Assembly (NCBI GenBank): GCA_004347865.1
Contig: QNUZ01000003.1
Coordinates: 1 to 37,534, forward strand
Source of the DNA: Archaeoglobi archaeon
GTDB lineage: Archaea; Halobacteriota; Archaeoglobi; Archaeoglobales; Archaeoglobaceae
Reading direction: 5' to 3'
Length of the DNA: 37,534 nt
In this document: in pieces, positions 17,453 through 24,759 of the stretch
Position numbering within the stretch: the first letter of the stretch is position 1
Layout: each line of letters begins with the position of its first letter
Notes under the pieces: generated by a model
Told to the model about the DNA's origin: nothing
What the model saw: only the letters and a program-made list of their open reading frames with translations
Database searches by the model: none
Translations under genes and position numbers: made by a program

Positions 17453-18583
17453 ATGGAGATCACAGATATCGATGGTGTCTTGTGTAATGGTGTTAAGGAG
17501 GGAAAGCTCGGTTTGGGGCTTGCAAGGTTTAGCGGAAATGTTGCTGGAGTTTTTACCGGGAACAGGATAAAGGCCGCTCCTGTAATTGTATGTAGGGAAA
17601 ACATTAGCAAGGGCTATGCAAAGGGTCTGATCGTGAACAGCGGAAATGCAAACGCTTTTACAGGAGAGCAAGGTTTGAAAGATGCTCGAGAAATGTGCAG
17701 AATCGCTGCCAATCTTTTTGGTTGTAGAGAAGACGAAGTCGCGGTGGCCTCAACTGGGGTTATCGGAAGAAAACTCGACGTTGAGTGGATAAGAAAAAAG
17801 GCTGCGGATGTATACAGTGGCCTGGGGAACAGCAAAGAGCATGCAGAAAGATTTGCCAATGCGATAAGGACAACGGACAGGTTCATAAAGAAGGCTTATT
17901 CAGAATCCGCGAAAATTTCGGCTGTAGCGAAAGGTGCAGGTATGATCTCACCTAATTTGGCAACAATGCTATGCTTCGTTTTCACTTCTGCAAGATTCGA
18001 AAGCGGAGAGCTGTATGAAATCCTCAGGAAAGCCGTAAAGCCGCTTAACAGGCTTACCGTGGATGGAGATACATCAACTAATGATACTGTGCTTCTGATC
18101 GCTACAGGCAGGGATAAGATTGACAGAGACATTTTCGAGGCGGAGCTGGAGAAGGTCTTCTACAGCATCGCTAGGCAGATAGCCAAGGACGGGGAGGGGG
18201 CGACAAAAGTCTTCGAAGTAGTCGTGAGAGGTGCAGAAAGTGAAAAATCAGCAGAACTTGCCGCAAAGGCCGTTGCTAATTCCTTACTTGTGAAAACTGC
18301 AATTTTTGGCTGTGATCCTAACTGGGGGAGAATAGTTGCGGCTGTAGGCTACAGCGGTGCAGAAGTCGATGAGAAAATCAGCATCGCATTTGAGAACGAT
18401 GAGAAGACGGTATTCCTTGTTGATCGTGGGAAGATAACGGGAAAAGAGGAGGAGGCTAGAGAGATTATGAAGGGGGATTTTAGGATAATAGTTGACCTAC
18501 ATAGGGGAAAATGCACCGATTATGCAGTTGGATGTGACCTTGGTTACGAGTACGTAAGAATAAATGCGGAATACACGACGTGA
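17453..18583 (+). CDS. argJ: Ornithine/glutamate N-acetyltransferase
   Basis: ArgJ moves the acetyl group from N-acetylornithine to glutamate, the cyclic route to arginine; some members also use acetyl-CoA. The enzyme cuts itself before a threonine, and that site is clear: KGAGMISPNLATML, with T171 as nucleophile. The 376-aa length splits into the usual alpha and beta chains. NPNWGRI-type motif DPNWGRIVAAVGYSG is present near the C-terminus. The stop codon touches the stop of the Lrp-type gene on the other strand. carAB, which supplies carbamoyl phosphate for arginine, is further on in the window. Confidence 0.96.
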   Translation: MEITDIDGVLCNGVKEGKLGLGLARFSGNVAGVFTGNRIKAAPVIVCRENISKGYAKGLIVNSGNANAFTGEQGLKDAREMCRIAANLFGCREDEVAVASTGVIGRKLDVEWIRKKAADVYSGLGNSKEHAERFANAIRTTDRFIKKAYSESAKISAVAKGAGMISPNLATMLCFVFTSARFESGELYEILRKAVKPLNRLTVDGDTSTNDTVLLIATGRDKIDRDIFEAELEKVFYSIARQIAKDGEGATKVFEVVVRGAESEKSAELAAKAVANSLLVKTAIFGCDPNWGRIVAAVGYSGAEVDEKISIAFENDEKTVFLVDRGKITGKEEEAREIMKGDFRIIVDLHRGKCTDYAVGCDLGYEYVRINAEYTT

Positions 18584-19033
18584 TCAAAGATCTATCATGT
18601 GAGCTTCTTTAACCACATTTAGGACCAGCATGGTATAAGTTTTTTTAACACTCTTCATCCCAAGCAATCTTTTCACGAACTCGTTCAGCTTGTCCCTGTT
18701 TTCAAATTTGGCCACAATCAGGATATCGTATTCTCCAGTGACGTCGTAAACGGCAGTAACGTTCTTCTCCTTTGCAATCTCCTTCTCGATCTCAACTAGC
18801 TGTCCACCCTCAGCCGATACTCCGACGACGGCTGTGATGTCGTATCCGAGCATTGAATAATCCAGCACGGGAATGAACTTCTTTATAACGCCCATAGTCT
18901 TCATTTTGTTTATCCTGTTATACACTGTGCCTTCTGCAACGCCAACTTTTTCTGCAATTTCCTTTAGACTCTTCCTAGCATCATCTTGCAGTTCTTTAAG
19001 GATTTTTAAATCGATTTCATCAATTTTTACCAT
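18584..19033 (-). CDS. Lrp/AsnC family transcriptional regulator
   Basis: This 149-aa regulator has an N-terminal winged helix-turn-helix (LKEIAEKVGVAEGTVYNRI, about residues 19-37) and a C-terminal RAM/AsnC ligand-binding domain (YDITAVVGVSAEGG to the end). Lrp proteins form octamers, bind amino acids and often control their own gene. Its promoter region is shared with the divergent Lhr helicase gene; the start codons are only 50-60 bases apart. The 3' end meets argJ stop-to-stop. The effector is unknown. It could sense an amino acid linked to arginine synthesis, but that is only a guess from position. Confidence 0.92.
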   Translation of the reverse strand: MVKIDEIDLKILKELQDDARKSLKEIAEKVGVAEGTVYNRINKMKTMGVIKKFIPVLDYSMLGYDITAVVGVSAEGGQLVEIEKEIAKEKNVTAVYDVTGEYDILIVAKFENRDKLNEFVKRLLGMKSVKKTYTMLVLNVVKEAHMIDL

Positions 19034-19051
19034 GTCTATAATGCGGTTGTA

Positions 19052-19066
19052 GAATTTTTAAATCTT
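19052..19066. promoter_or_regulatory. Shared Lrp/Lhr divergent TATA region
   Basis: GAATTTTTAAATCTT is nearly symmetrical and lies about 27 bases from the start codons on both sides. One TATA-like site may therefore serve both directions, making Lrp autoregulation likely to touch the helicase gene. Confidence 0.45.
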
Positions 19067-19082
19067 AGCTCAAATTTCCTTT

Positions 19083-21701
19083 TTGGTAGCGATGCTCCAG
19101 ATTGACGGGAGGCTTGAAAAGGCTTTGAAAGCCGTCGGGATAGAGAAGCTTACGGATCTTCAGAAAAGGGCTTTTGAGGTAGTGTTATCTGGGAATAATG
19201 CGCTGATAGTGGCCCCTACAGGGAGTGGAAAGACCGAGGCTGCAATGATACCCGTTTTCCAGAAGCTGCTTCAGGAAAAAAGGCAGGGTATTAGAGTTCT
19301 ATACATAACCCCTCTCCGGGCTTTGAACAGGGATATGTTCCGGAGAATGAGCAAGATTGCGGAAATTTTGGACATTACAATCGATGTTAGGCATGGGGAT
19401 ACGAAGGAGAGCGAAAGAGCTAGGCAGAGCAAAAAACCTCCTGAAATTCTAATCACAACTCCTGAGACCTTTCAGCTACTTTTTCTTGGAAGAAGGCTAA
19501 AGAACGCGCTGAAAAACGTCCAATTTGTGATAGTAGACGAGATTCACGAGCTTGTGGACAGCGAAAGAGGTGTTCAGCTTTTTGTCGGGATCGAAAGATT
19601 GAGAGAAATTGTGGAATTTCAGATAATAGCCCTTTCTGCAACTGTTGGAGATCCGAAAAAACTCTCTGAAGTAATCGGTGGGGCCGAAATAGTTTCTGGA
19701 GATCTAGACAAAGAATACGAGATCAAAATAATTTCCTCCAACGACGAGCTCTCACTTATTAAGGATCTCGTGGAAAAGCACCGTTCGACCTTGATCTTCG
19801 TGAACACTAGGCAAACGGCCGAAGTTCTAGGTGTGCACTTAAAGAAGCTGATAAGCGCCGAAGTCCACCATGGGAGCCTTTCGAGGGAAGCAAGGGTTTC
19901 GGCTGAAGAAGATTTTGCGTCCGGAAAGCTGAAGGCTCTGATCTGCACGTCTTCAATGGAGCTCGGTATTGATATAGGGCACGTAGATTCGGTGATTCAG
20001 TACAGCAGCCCAAGACAGGCTGTGCGGCTTATACAGAGAGTTGGTAGGAGTGGACACGGACTTGGAAGGAAATCAACAGGTTACATTGTCGCAAACACGT
20101 TCGATGACATTCTCGAATCTGTTGCAATAATAAAAAGGGCAAATTCGGGTCTTTTGGAAGAACTGGAGCTTCACGAAAAAAGCCTGGACACCCTTGCAAA
20201 TCAAATTTGTGCTATTGCCATCGAATATGGTCGGATAGAAGTCGAAAAAGCCTATGAGATCGTCAGAAGATGTTATTTTTACCGAAATTTGAGTTTTGAG
20301 GAATTTTGTGAGATATGCCAGTATTTGGGTGATATTTGGAGGATTTTCTATGATGGGAAGGAGATATCTTCGAGAAGGAGAACAAGAAGATACTTTTACG
20401 ACAACATCTCGATGATAATGGACGAGAAAAGCTACAGAGTTGTCGATATAACTTCTGGCCAGACAATTGGTAGTCTTGATGAGAGCTTCCTTTCAACCTT
20501 TAGCGGGGAAGTTTTTGCGATGAAGGGGGAATTATGGAGAGTTTTGAGCGTGGAGGACGTTGTTAAAGTAGAGCCGGTTGTTGCGGAAGGTGAAGTGCCC
20601 TCTTGGGTTGGTGAGGAAATACCAGTTCCATTTGAAGTTGCCCAGCTGGTTGGAAAGCTGAGAGGGGAGATAGCCGAGGGTAAGATTGGTCTGAAGGAGC
20701 TAAAAGAATACGTAAACGAAGAGGGCGCGATTAGGGTTTTAGAAAAGATAGAGGAACAAAAAAAGGAGTTTAAGGTTCCCACTGACGCACACGTAGTCAT
20801 AGACGGGTCCAGCAGAGATACTGTAGTGAATGTCTGCTTTGGACACAAGGCTAACGAAGCCATCGGAAGAATACTAGCTTTACTTCTTTCTCTGAGGAAG
20901 GGGACGAATGTCTCCGTAGAGATCGATCCCTATCGCATAAAGCTATCTCCTGCAAGCCCTGAGGAGGTAAGGGATGCAATTCTGAGCGTTGATCCAGGCG
21001 AGGTCGAAAGCCTTGCTGAGAGGGCAATCGTTGATACAAGGCTAATGCAGTGGAAAGTCGTGAAAGCTGCAAGAAAGTTCGGGCTTTTTGATAAGGATGA
21101 AGAACTGGCAAGAATAAATCTTAGAACACTAATTGTGAAGCTTAGGGATACTCCTGTTTACAGGGAGGCTCTCAGAGAGATATTCTTGGAAAAAATGGAT
21201 TTGGAGAAAGCCAAGCTCTTCTTCGATAAGTTTGGGAGGGGGATAACCTTTAGCGTTTACAAGAAATTTACTCCTATAAGTCTCGAAAGCAGAGATAAGG
21301 TTCCCGACGTACTAACCACAAAACCAAGCAGAGCAATTTTGAAGGCTTTTATTGAGAGGCTAAAGGTGGAAATCTGCAGGGTTTACTGCGTTAACTGTGG
21401 TGCGAGCTATCGTGAAATTGCGGGCAATCTGACACTAAGATGCTTAAAATGTGGTAGCAGCATGATAGCAGTTTTAAGCGACAGAAAGAACTACGAGCCA
21501 AAGAAGGACGATCTTTTCAATATAGCAAATCTCGTGAGGAACTACGGCATGAGAGGAGTTTATGCTATGCTCACATATGGCATAGGATTTAAAACTGCTA
21601 AAAAAGTTCTTTCAGGTTATTATACAACGGAGGAAGATTTCTTTAAAGCTTTGCTTGAAGCAGAAAGGAATTACGTGAGGACAAGGAAATTCTGGGATTG
21701 A
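19083..21701 (+). CDS. Lhr-type superfamily 2 helicase
   Basis: This 872-aa ATP-dependent helicase is of the Lhr (large helicase-related) kind, which unwinds DNA-RNA hybrids and branched DNA in repair. Motif I is APTGSGKTEA, Ia TPLRALN, II DEIH, III SATV, and motif VI is IQRVGRSGH. A winged-helix/Lhr core region follows. Near residue 770 a four-cysteine zinc knuckle appears (CVNCG, then CLKCG). The C-terminus ends YVRTRKFWD. The ORF starts with TTG (MVAML); the ATG at 19092 is an equally good start by TATA spacing. It diverges from the Lrp gene and ends stop-to-stop with a small unknown gene. Confidence 0.88.
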   Translation: MVAMLQIDGRLEKALKAVGIEKLTDLQKRAFEVVLSGNNALIVAPTGSGKTEAAMIPVFQKLLQEKRQGIRVLYITPLRALNRDMFRRMSKIAEILDITIDVRHGDTKESERARQSKKPPEILITTPETFQLLFLGRRLKNALKNVQFVIVDEIHELVDSERGVQLFVGIERLREIVEFQIIALSATVGDPKKLSEVIGGAEIVSGDLDKEYEIKIISSNDELSLIKDLVEKHRSTLIFVNTRQTAEVLGVHLKKLISAEVHHGSLSREARVSAEEDFASGKLKALICTSSMELGIDIGHVDSVIQYSSPRQAVRLIQRVGRSGHGLGRKSTGYIVANTFDDILESVAIIKRANSGLLEELELHEKSLDTLANQICAIAIEYGRIEVEKAYEIVRRCYFYRNLSFEEFCEICQYLGDIWRIFYDGKEISSRRRTRRYFYDNISMIMDEKSYRVVDITSGQTIGSLDESFLSTFSGEVFAMKGELWRVLSVEDVVKVEPVVAEGEVPSWVGEEIPVPFEVAQLVGKLRGEIAEGKIGLKELKEYVNEEGAIRVLEKIEEQKKEFKVPTDAHVVIDGSSRDTVVNVCFGHKANEAIGRILALLLSLRKGTNVSVEIDPYRIKLSPASPEEVRDAILSVDPGEVESLAERAIVDTRLMQWKVVKAARKFGLFDKDEELARINLRTLIVKLRDTPVYREALREIFLEKMDLEKAKLFFDKFGRGITFSVYKKFTPISLESRDKVPDVLTTKPSRAILKAFIERLKVEICRVYCVNCGASYREIAGNLTLRCLKCGSSMIAVLSDRKNYEPKKDDLFNIANLVRNYGMRGVYAMLTYGIGFKTAKKVLSGYYTTEEDFFKALLEAERNYVRTRKFWD

Positions 21702-22016
21702 TCAAAGACCCAGCTCTTTTTTAAGATCCTCAATTTCCTTTTCAAGTTTTTCTATCTCAATTAGCGGAAACTCCTTTTCCTTTACGTTTGCGAGCTTCCA
21801 GAACAATCTTGCAATTATGGGCATCGTTTTACCCACATATCCCGGGGCGTATGGAAGCAGTTTTGAAGCCAAATCTCCAAGTTTCTCGCATTGCTCTCTG
21901 CTTAAGCTGTCAAGTTTAAGACTAGCTTCTCCAAGAATCGAGATTGCTGAACCTACTATTCTTTCCCGCATCGCATAGAACCTTGCGGATTCACTGGTTA
22001 TTCTGTGGACACCCAT
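21702..22016 (-). CDS. Hypothetical small alpha-helical protein
   Basis: I do not recognise this 104-aa protein. It looks all-helical: an N-terminal TSESARFYAMRERIVGSAISILGEA, a middle helix with LASKLLPYAPGYVGK, and a C-terminal coiled-coil-like stretch EIEKLEKEIEDLKKELGL. No cysteines suggestive of a cluster and no membrane segment are visible. It has its own TATA-like ATTTATACC about 35 bases upstream, and it ends immediately against the Lhr stop codon. Codon use and start context look normal, so it is probably real. Confidence 0.7.
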   Translation of the reverse strand: MGVHRITSESARFYAMRERIVGSAISILGEASLKLDSLSREQCEKLGDLASKLLPYAPGYVGKTMPIIARLFWKLANVKEKEFPLIEIEKLEKEIEDLKKELGL

Positions 22017-22117
22017 CTGATCACCGATATGAAATTTCGCTGGATGGTATAAATATCTTTTTAGGAGAGGATATAGAGATTAAATTCATCAATTTCGACG
22101 CATAATTATGATATCGA

Positions 22118-22129
22118 AAAATTTAAATT
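22118..22129 (+). promoter_or_regulatory. TATA box of the PAS gene
   Basis: AAATTTAAATTA is centred about 26 bases before the ATG at 22151, predicting a leaderless transcript. Confidence 0.5.
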
Positions 22130-22150
22130 AGTTAAAGGATACTATTTAAC

Positions 22151-23164
22151 ATGTTCGATCTCGATCCCTCAACCTCTAGGGATTTACTGGAAAATTCCAT
22201 GAGCGGTTTGGTCATCGTAAACCGTGATCTGGAAATCGAATATGTCAATAACATGTTCTGCAGTATGTGTGGATATTCGAGGGATGAGCTTTACAATAGA
22301 AATGTTTTGAGTTTGGTTTATGAGGAGGATGTTGAAAAGATTAGGGAAGATGTAAACATGGTCCTTAATGGGGAATGGGCGTTTGAGGAGCTCAGATACA
22401 AGACAAAACTCGGTGAGGTTCGGTGGGTTTCGGCACTTATAAGACCGATAAAAAAAGACGGCGAAACTTACATTGTTGGAAGCTTGACGGATATCACTGG
22501 GATGAAGGAGTTGAATATGAAGCTGGAGGAAAGCGAGGCGTTTTACAGGGAGCTAATAGAAGGCTCTGCAGCTCCAATGTACATCGTTCAGAATGGTAGA
22601 TTCGTTTTTATTAACCAGATGGTTGAGGAGCTTGTGGGATACAAAAGGGAAGAGCTTTTCCAGATGAACCCGTTTGATCTGGTTCACCCGGCTGACAGGG
22701 AGATGGTTTTCAGAAGATACTTTGAGAGGGAGCAGGGTTTGAGAAATCCTGAAACTTATAGTTTTAGAGTACTCGGAAAGGATAGAGTCGGTTGGTTCAC
22801 AATGGTTTCGAGGAGGATAATGTATAGGGGAGAACCCGCGGTTTACGTTACGGGATTTGAATCCACAGAGATTTTTACACTTAATGAGGAGCTCAAAAGG
22901 ACCAACGAGATTTTAAAAAATGTAATTAGCAGGTTGAAGGAAAATATAAATGCGATGGCAACCCTTGTTGACAAAATAAGGAATCCCCTGTCGGCATTGC
23001 TTGGATATGCCGAACTATTCGGAGAAGAAGAAGTTAAAAGCAAAATATTTGAGCAGGTTAAGAGAATAAACGAGATAGTCTCTAAAATCGATCAGGAATG
23101 GTTAAGTTCCGAAAAAACGGTAGATAAACTTATAGAAATCGGAAAATCAGTTGGAATCATCTGA
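22151..23164 (+). CDS. Double-PAS protein with degenerate histidine-kinase dimerisation motif
   Basis: This soluble 337-aa sensor has two PAS domains. The first is at about residues 10-120, ending SLTDITGMKELN, a PAC-type end. The second is at about 130-240. A coiled coil (NEELKRTNEILKNVISRLKENI) leads to LVDKIRNPLSALLGYAELF, which matches the HisKA H-box pattern except that the phosphoacceptor histidine is Asp (D274). No ATPase (HATPase_c) domain follows; the protein ends 50 residues later. It may sense a ligand or redox state and signal by contact, or be a truncated kinase. There is no transmembrane segment. Similar short PAS proteins are common in Archaeoglobus, to my knowledge. Confidence 0.8.
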   Translation: MFDLDPSTSRDLLENSMSGLVIVNRDLEIEYVNNMFCSMCGYSRDELYNRNVLSLVYEEDVEKIREDVNMVLNGEWAFEELRYKTKLGEVRWVSALIRPIKKDGETYIVGSLTDITGMKELNMKLEESEAFYRELIEGSAAPMYIVQNGRFVFINQMVEELVGYKREELFQMNPFDLVHPADREMVFRRYFEREQGLRNPETYSFRVLGKDRVGWFTMVSRRIMYRGEPAVYVTGFESTEIFTLNEELKRTNEILKNVISRLKENINAMATLVDKIRNPLSALLGYAELFGEEEVKSKIFEQVKRINEIVSKIDQEWLSSEKTVDKLIEIGKSVGII

Positions 23165-23262
23165 ATGTATCCAAATGGGTATTTTTGAGCTAAAATCGAT
23201 GGAAAGATAGAGGCCTCATAAACTTTAACTACTTTAACTCGTGAGTATTTTAGTGACTAAAC

Positions 23263-23344
23263 GCGGGGGTTGCCGAGCGGAAAAGGCGCAGGGCTTAAGA
23301 CCCTGTCCCGTAGGGGTCCGCGGGTTCGAATCCCGCCCCCCGCA
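23263..23344 (+). tRNA. tRNA-Leu (UAA)
   Basis: A complete cloverleaf: acceptor GCGGGGG pairs with CCCCCGC, plus discriminator A. The anticodon stem CAGGG/CCCTG holds loop CTTAAGA with anticodon TAA at 23296-23298, for leucine codon UUA. A long variable arm (about TCCCGTAGGGGT) fits a class II tRNA, and the T arm is GCGGG-TTCGAAT-CCCGC. CCA is not encoded. A TATA-like ATAAACTTTAAC lies upstream. The minus-strand ORF 23234-23566 crossing it is not a gene. Confidence 0.95.
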
Positions 23345-23409
23345 TGCTGCGTCAATAATTGCGAATTCTATTTCTTCCCAGGCTCTTCTAAGCAACATCA
23401 GATAGTAGT

Positions 23410-23619
23410 CTATATCGAAGCTTCCGAAATTCCTAACCTTTTTATAAAAATGGGTGCCCAGAAAATCCGAAAAATCCAGGGCTTTAGCTCTGGGATGAAT
23501 GGGCAAGCGAGTTTTTCTGCGTAAATCCTGTCTTCTTTCTTCAAAACCTTTGCTGTCTTTTCCCATCTCTCAGCAATCTTCTTAACCTCCATCCGCACGC
23601 TTGGAATCGTTCTGCCCAT
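23410..23619 (-). pseudogene. Small 'MGRT' archaeal protein, disrupted
   Basis: The first 38 residues (MGRTIPSVRM...EKLA) resemble a small archaeal protein family that starts MGRT(I/N)P and has a KED/R-rich helix; I recall it only by pattern, and its function is unknown. After residue 38 the frame enters the repeat element at 23442-23508, and the remaining residues (CPFIPELKPWIF...) come from that repeat. Past the element another frame on the same strand continues FDIDYYLMLLRRAWEEIEFAIID, which could be the lost C-terminus. I read it as a gene interrupted by the element. It follows the split RecA-like gene with 10 bases between stop and start. Confidence 0.5.
23442..23508 (+). mobile_element. 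IS200/IS605-like miniature hairpin element (D)
   Basis: This block shares TTATAAAAATGGGTGCCCAG and a GCTTTAGCTCTG hairpin with the copy at 37284-37340. TGCCCA and TGGGCA form an outer inverted repeat, and CCAGGGC-TTTA-GCTCTGG forms the inner stem. The TTTAG-loop hairpin is typical of IS200/IS605 ends. It sits inside the small MGRT gene on the other strand. Confidence 0.55.
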
Positions 23620-23629
23620 AAAATCATCT

Positions 23630-24178
23630 CTAAAAAGCTTCTAGGGTGAACTGGGCATTCTTCGGGCAGAAAAGCTGTCTAACTCCGTCGTAACTCACGT
23701 CTGAGATATAATATCCGTTTGCCTCTCTCTCGACGTAAACGTACCTGTCAGCCATCTTTGTGATGAGCTCGAAAACCCTATCCCTGCAGCAGGAGAAGTA
23801 AAAAACAGTCCTATCTCTTCCAAGCTGTCTGAGGAGCATAACTAGATCCTCGAAGGTCGGGAAATCGCATTCTTCGAACAGCAAAGCATCGTGTCCAACG
23901 AGAATGACTTCTTCATGGCTATCGAGGAGAATTTCGATTAGCTGATTAACGGTGAACGCCCGACGAATGTTCAAATTTCTTTTCACTTTCTAGGCAACTT
24001 TGGATCTGTTGCCAGCTATGTAGAGAGCTGAAATCGCTCTATGGTCGTCTAAAGCTCTTCTGCATATCTCTCTGGAGCCGCAGATTACGTTAAAACCTCC
24101 CTCTATTTCAATCGAGAGTATCTCGATCAGGGAGTCTACCCTCTGTAAGCGAATAAGAACTTCGACCCCTGCTTGCAA
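23630..24178 (-). pseudogene. RecA/KaiC-like domain protein split by in-frame TAG
   Basis: Two ORF-track entries (62 and 118 aa) lie in the same frame, separated only by TAG at 23990-23992. Read through, they give one protein of about 182 residues. It looks like a degenerate RecA-type core: an opening strand and P-loop-like turn without the lysine (GGFNVICGSREICRRAL), a Walker-B-like strand (EEVILVGHDALLFEE), VFYFSC, and ADRYVYVEREANGYYIS as closing strands. No intact Walker A is present. The TTG start is set by an upstream in-frame stop and a TATA-like TATTTTTTAG. TAG ends P0 and other genes here, so it is a real stop. It may be a pseudogene or two interacting pieces; the second could start at the GTG at 23986. 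Confidence 0.55.
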
Positions 24179-24257
24179 GTGCAGTTTGGTCTAACCTAAA
24201 AAATAGATACTCTGAATCATAAACCATCAGCGTCGATTTTGAAAATCTGGACCAAAG

Positions 24258-24330
24258 TGGGCTCGGCCGGATTCGAACCGGCGATCTCCGCCGTGTAAGG
24301 GCGGTGTCATAACCCCTAGACCACGAGCCC
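24258..24330 (-). tRNA. tRNA-Val (UAC)
   Basis: On the minus strand: GGGCTCG acceptor pairs with CGAGCCC, plus discriminator A. The anticodon stem CCGCC/GGCGG holds loop CTTACAC with anticodon TAC (plus-strand 24295-24297), for valine codon GUA. The T arm is GCCGG-TTCGAAT-CCGGC. No CCA is encoded and no intron is seen. A TATA-like TTCTTAAATT lies about 20-25 bases upstream. Confidence 0.96.
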
Positions 24331-24385
24331 ATAATGAATTGAATTTTGGAATTTAAGAATTTTGTTCGTGGTGTAGGTTATCGGC

Positions 24386-24485
24386 TTTTGTGAGCTACTC
24401 CACGACTAAAGTCGGGAGCTTCTGGCGTAAAGCCTCTCCTCTTAACGCCGGGCCTCGCCTTTAAAAGGTGGAGCAGCTCACAAAA
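24386..24485 (-). mobile_element. 100-bp IS200/IS605-like miniature element (C)
   Basis: An 18-bp terminal inverted repeat (TTTTGTGAGCTACTCCAC against its partner with one mismatch) encloses 64 bases. Inside are CGACTAAAGTCG and GGCGT/ACGCC hairpins. On the minus strand the right part reads GACTTTAGTCG then GTGGAGTAGCTCAC, the right-end style of TnpB-bearing elements. It has no coding sequence and lies about 55 bases upstream of tRNA-Val. Confidence 0.65.
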
Positions 24486-24543
24486 TTTAACCTCTAGGAT
24501 TTAATCGAAAATCTTAATTAGCCATTGATGTATAAGCAACATC

Positions 24544-24759
24544 ATGAAAAACATATTCATTAGAGATGAAGTTTACGAAAAATTGCTGAAACTCAAAAGA
24601 GGTAAGGAATCTTTCTCGGATGTCATCATGAGGCTTATTGAGGGAAGAACTGAAGTGGATGTGCTTGAGAAGTATGCTGGGAAACTTTCTGAGAGCGAAC
24701 TGTCTGATTTGGTGTCTGAGGAGAGAAAAAAGCTCAGGGTGAGGGATTTTGATAATTGA
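24544..24759 (+). CDS. vapB: VapB-type antitoxin
   Basis: This 71-aa protein starts MKNIFIRDEVYEKLLKLKRGKESFSDV, the pattern of archaeal DUF217/ribbon-helix-helix-like VapB antitoxins that bind DNA with the N-terminus and the toxin with the C-terminus. It overlaps the PIN toxin gene by 11 bases, the usual antitoxin-first order. The pair would regulate its own promoter. It sits in the accessory islet next to an IS-like element and tRNA-Val, as toxin-antitoxin pairs often do. Confidence 0.88.
   Translation: MKNIFIRDEVYEKLLKLKRGKESFSDVIMRLIEGRTEVDVLEKYAGKLSESELSDLVSEERKKLRVRDFDN

Noticed and set aside
23234-23566. 110-aa minus-strand ORF across tRNA-Leu
   Set aside because: Its end is translated tRNA and its middle is the repeat element; at most its centre holds the lost C-terminus of the small MGRT gene.
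23990-23992. TAG as a pyrrolysine codon
   Set aside because: TAG ends P0 and the polyferredoxin gene here, and no pyrrolysine genes are seen; a plain stop is more likely.
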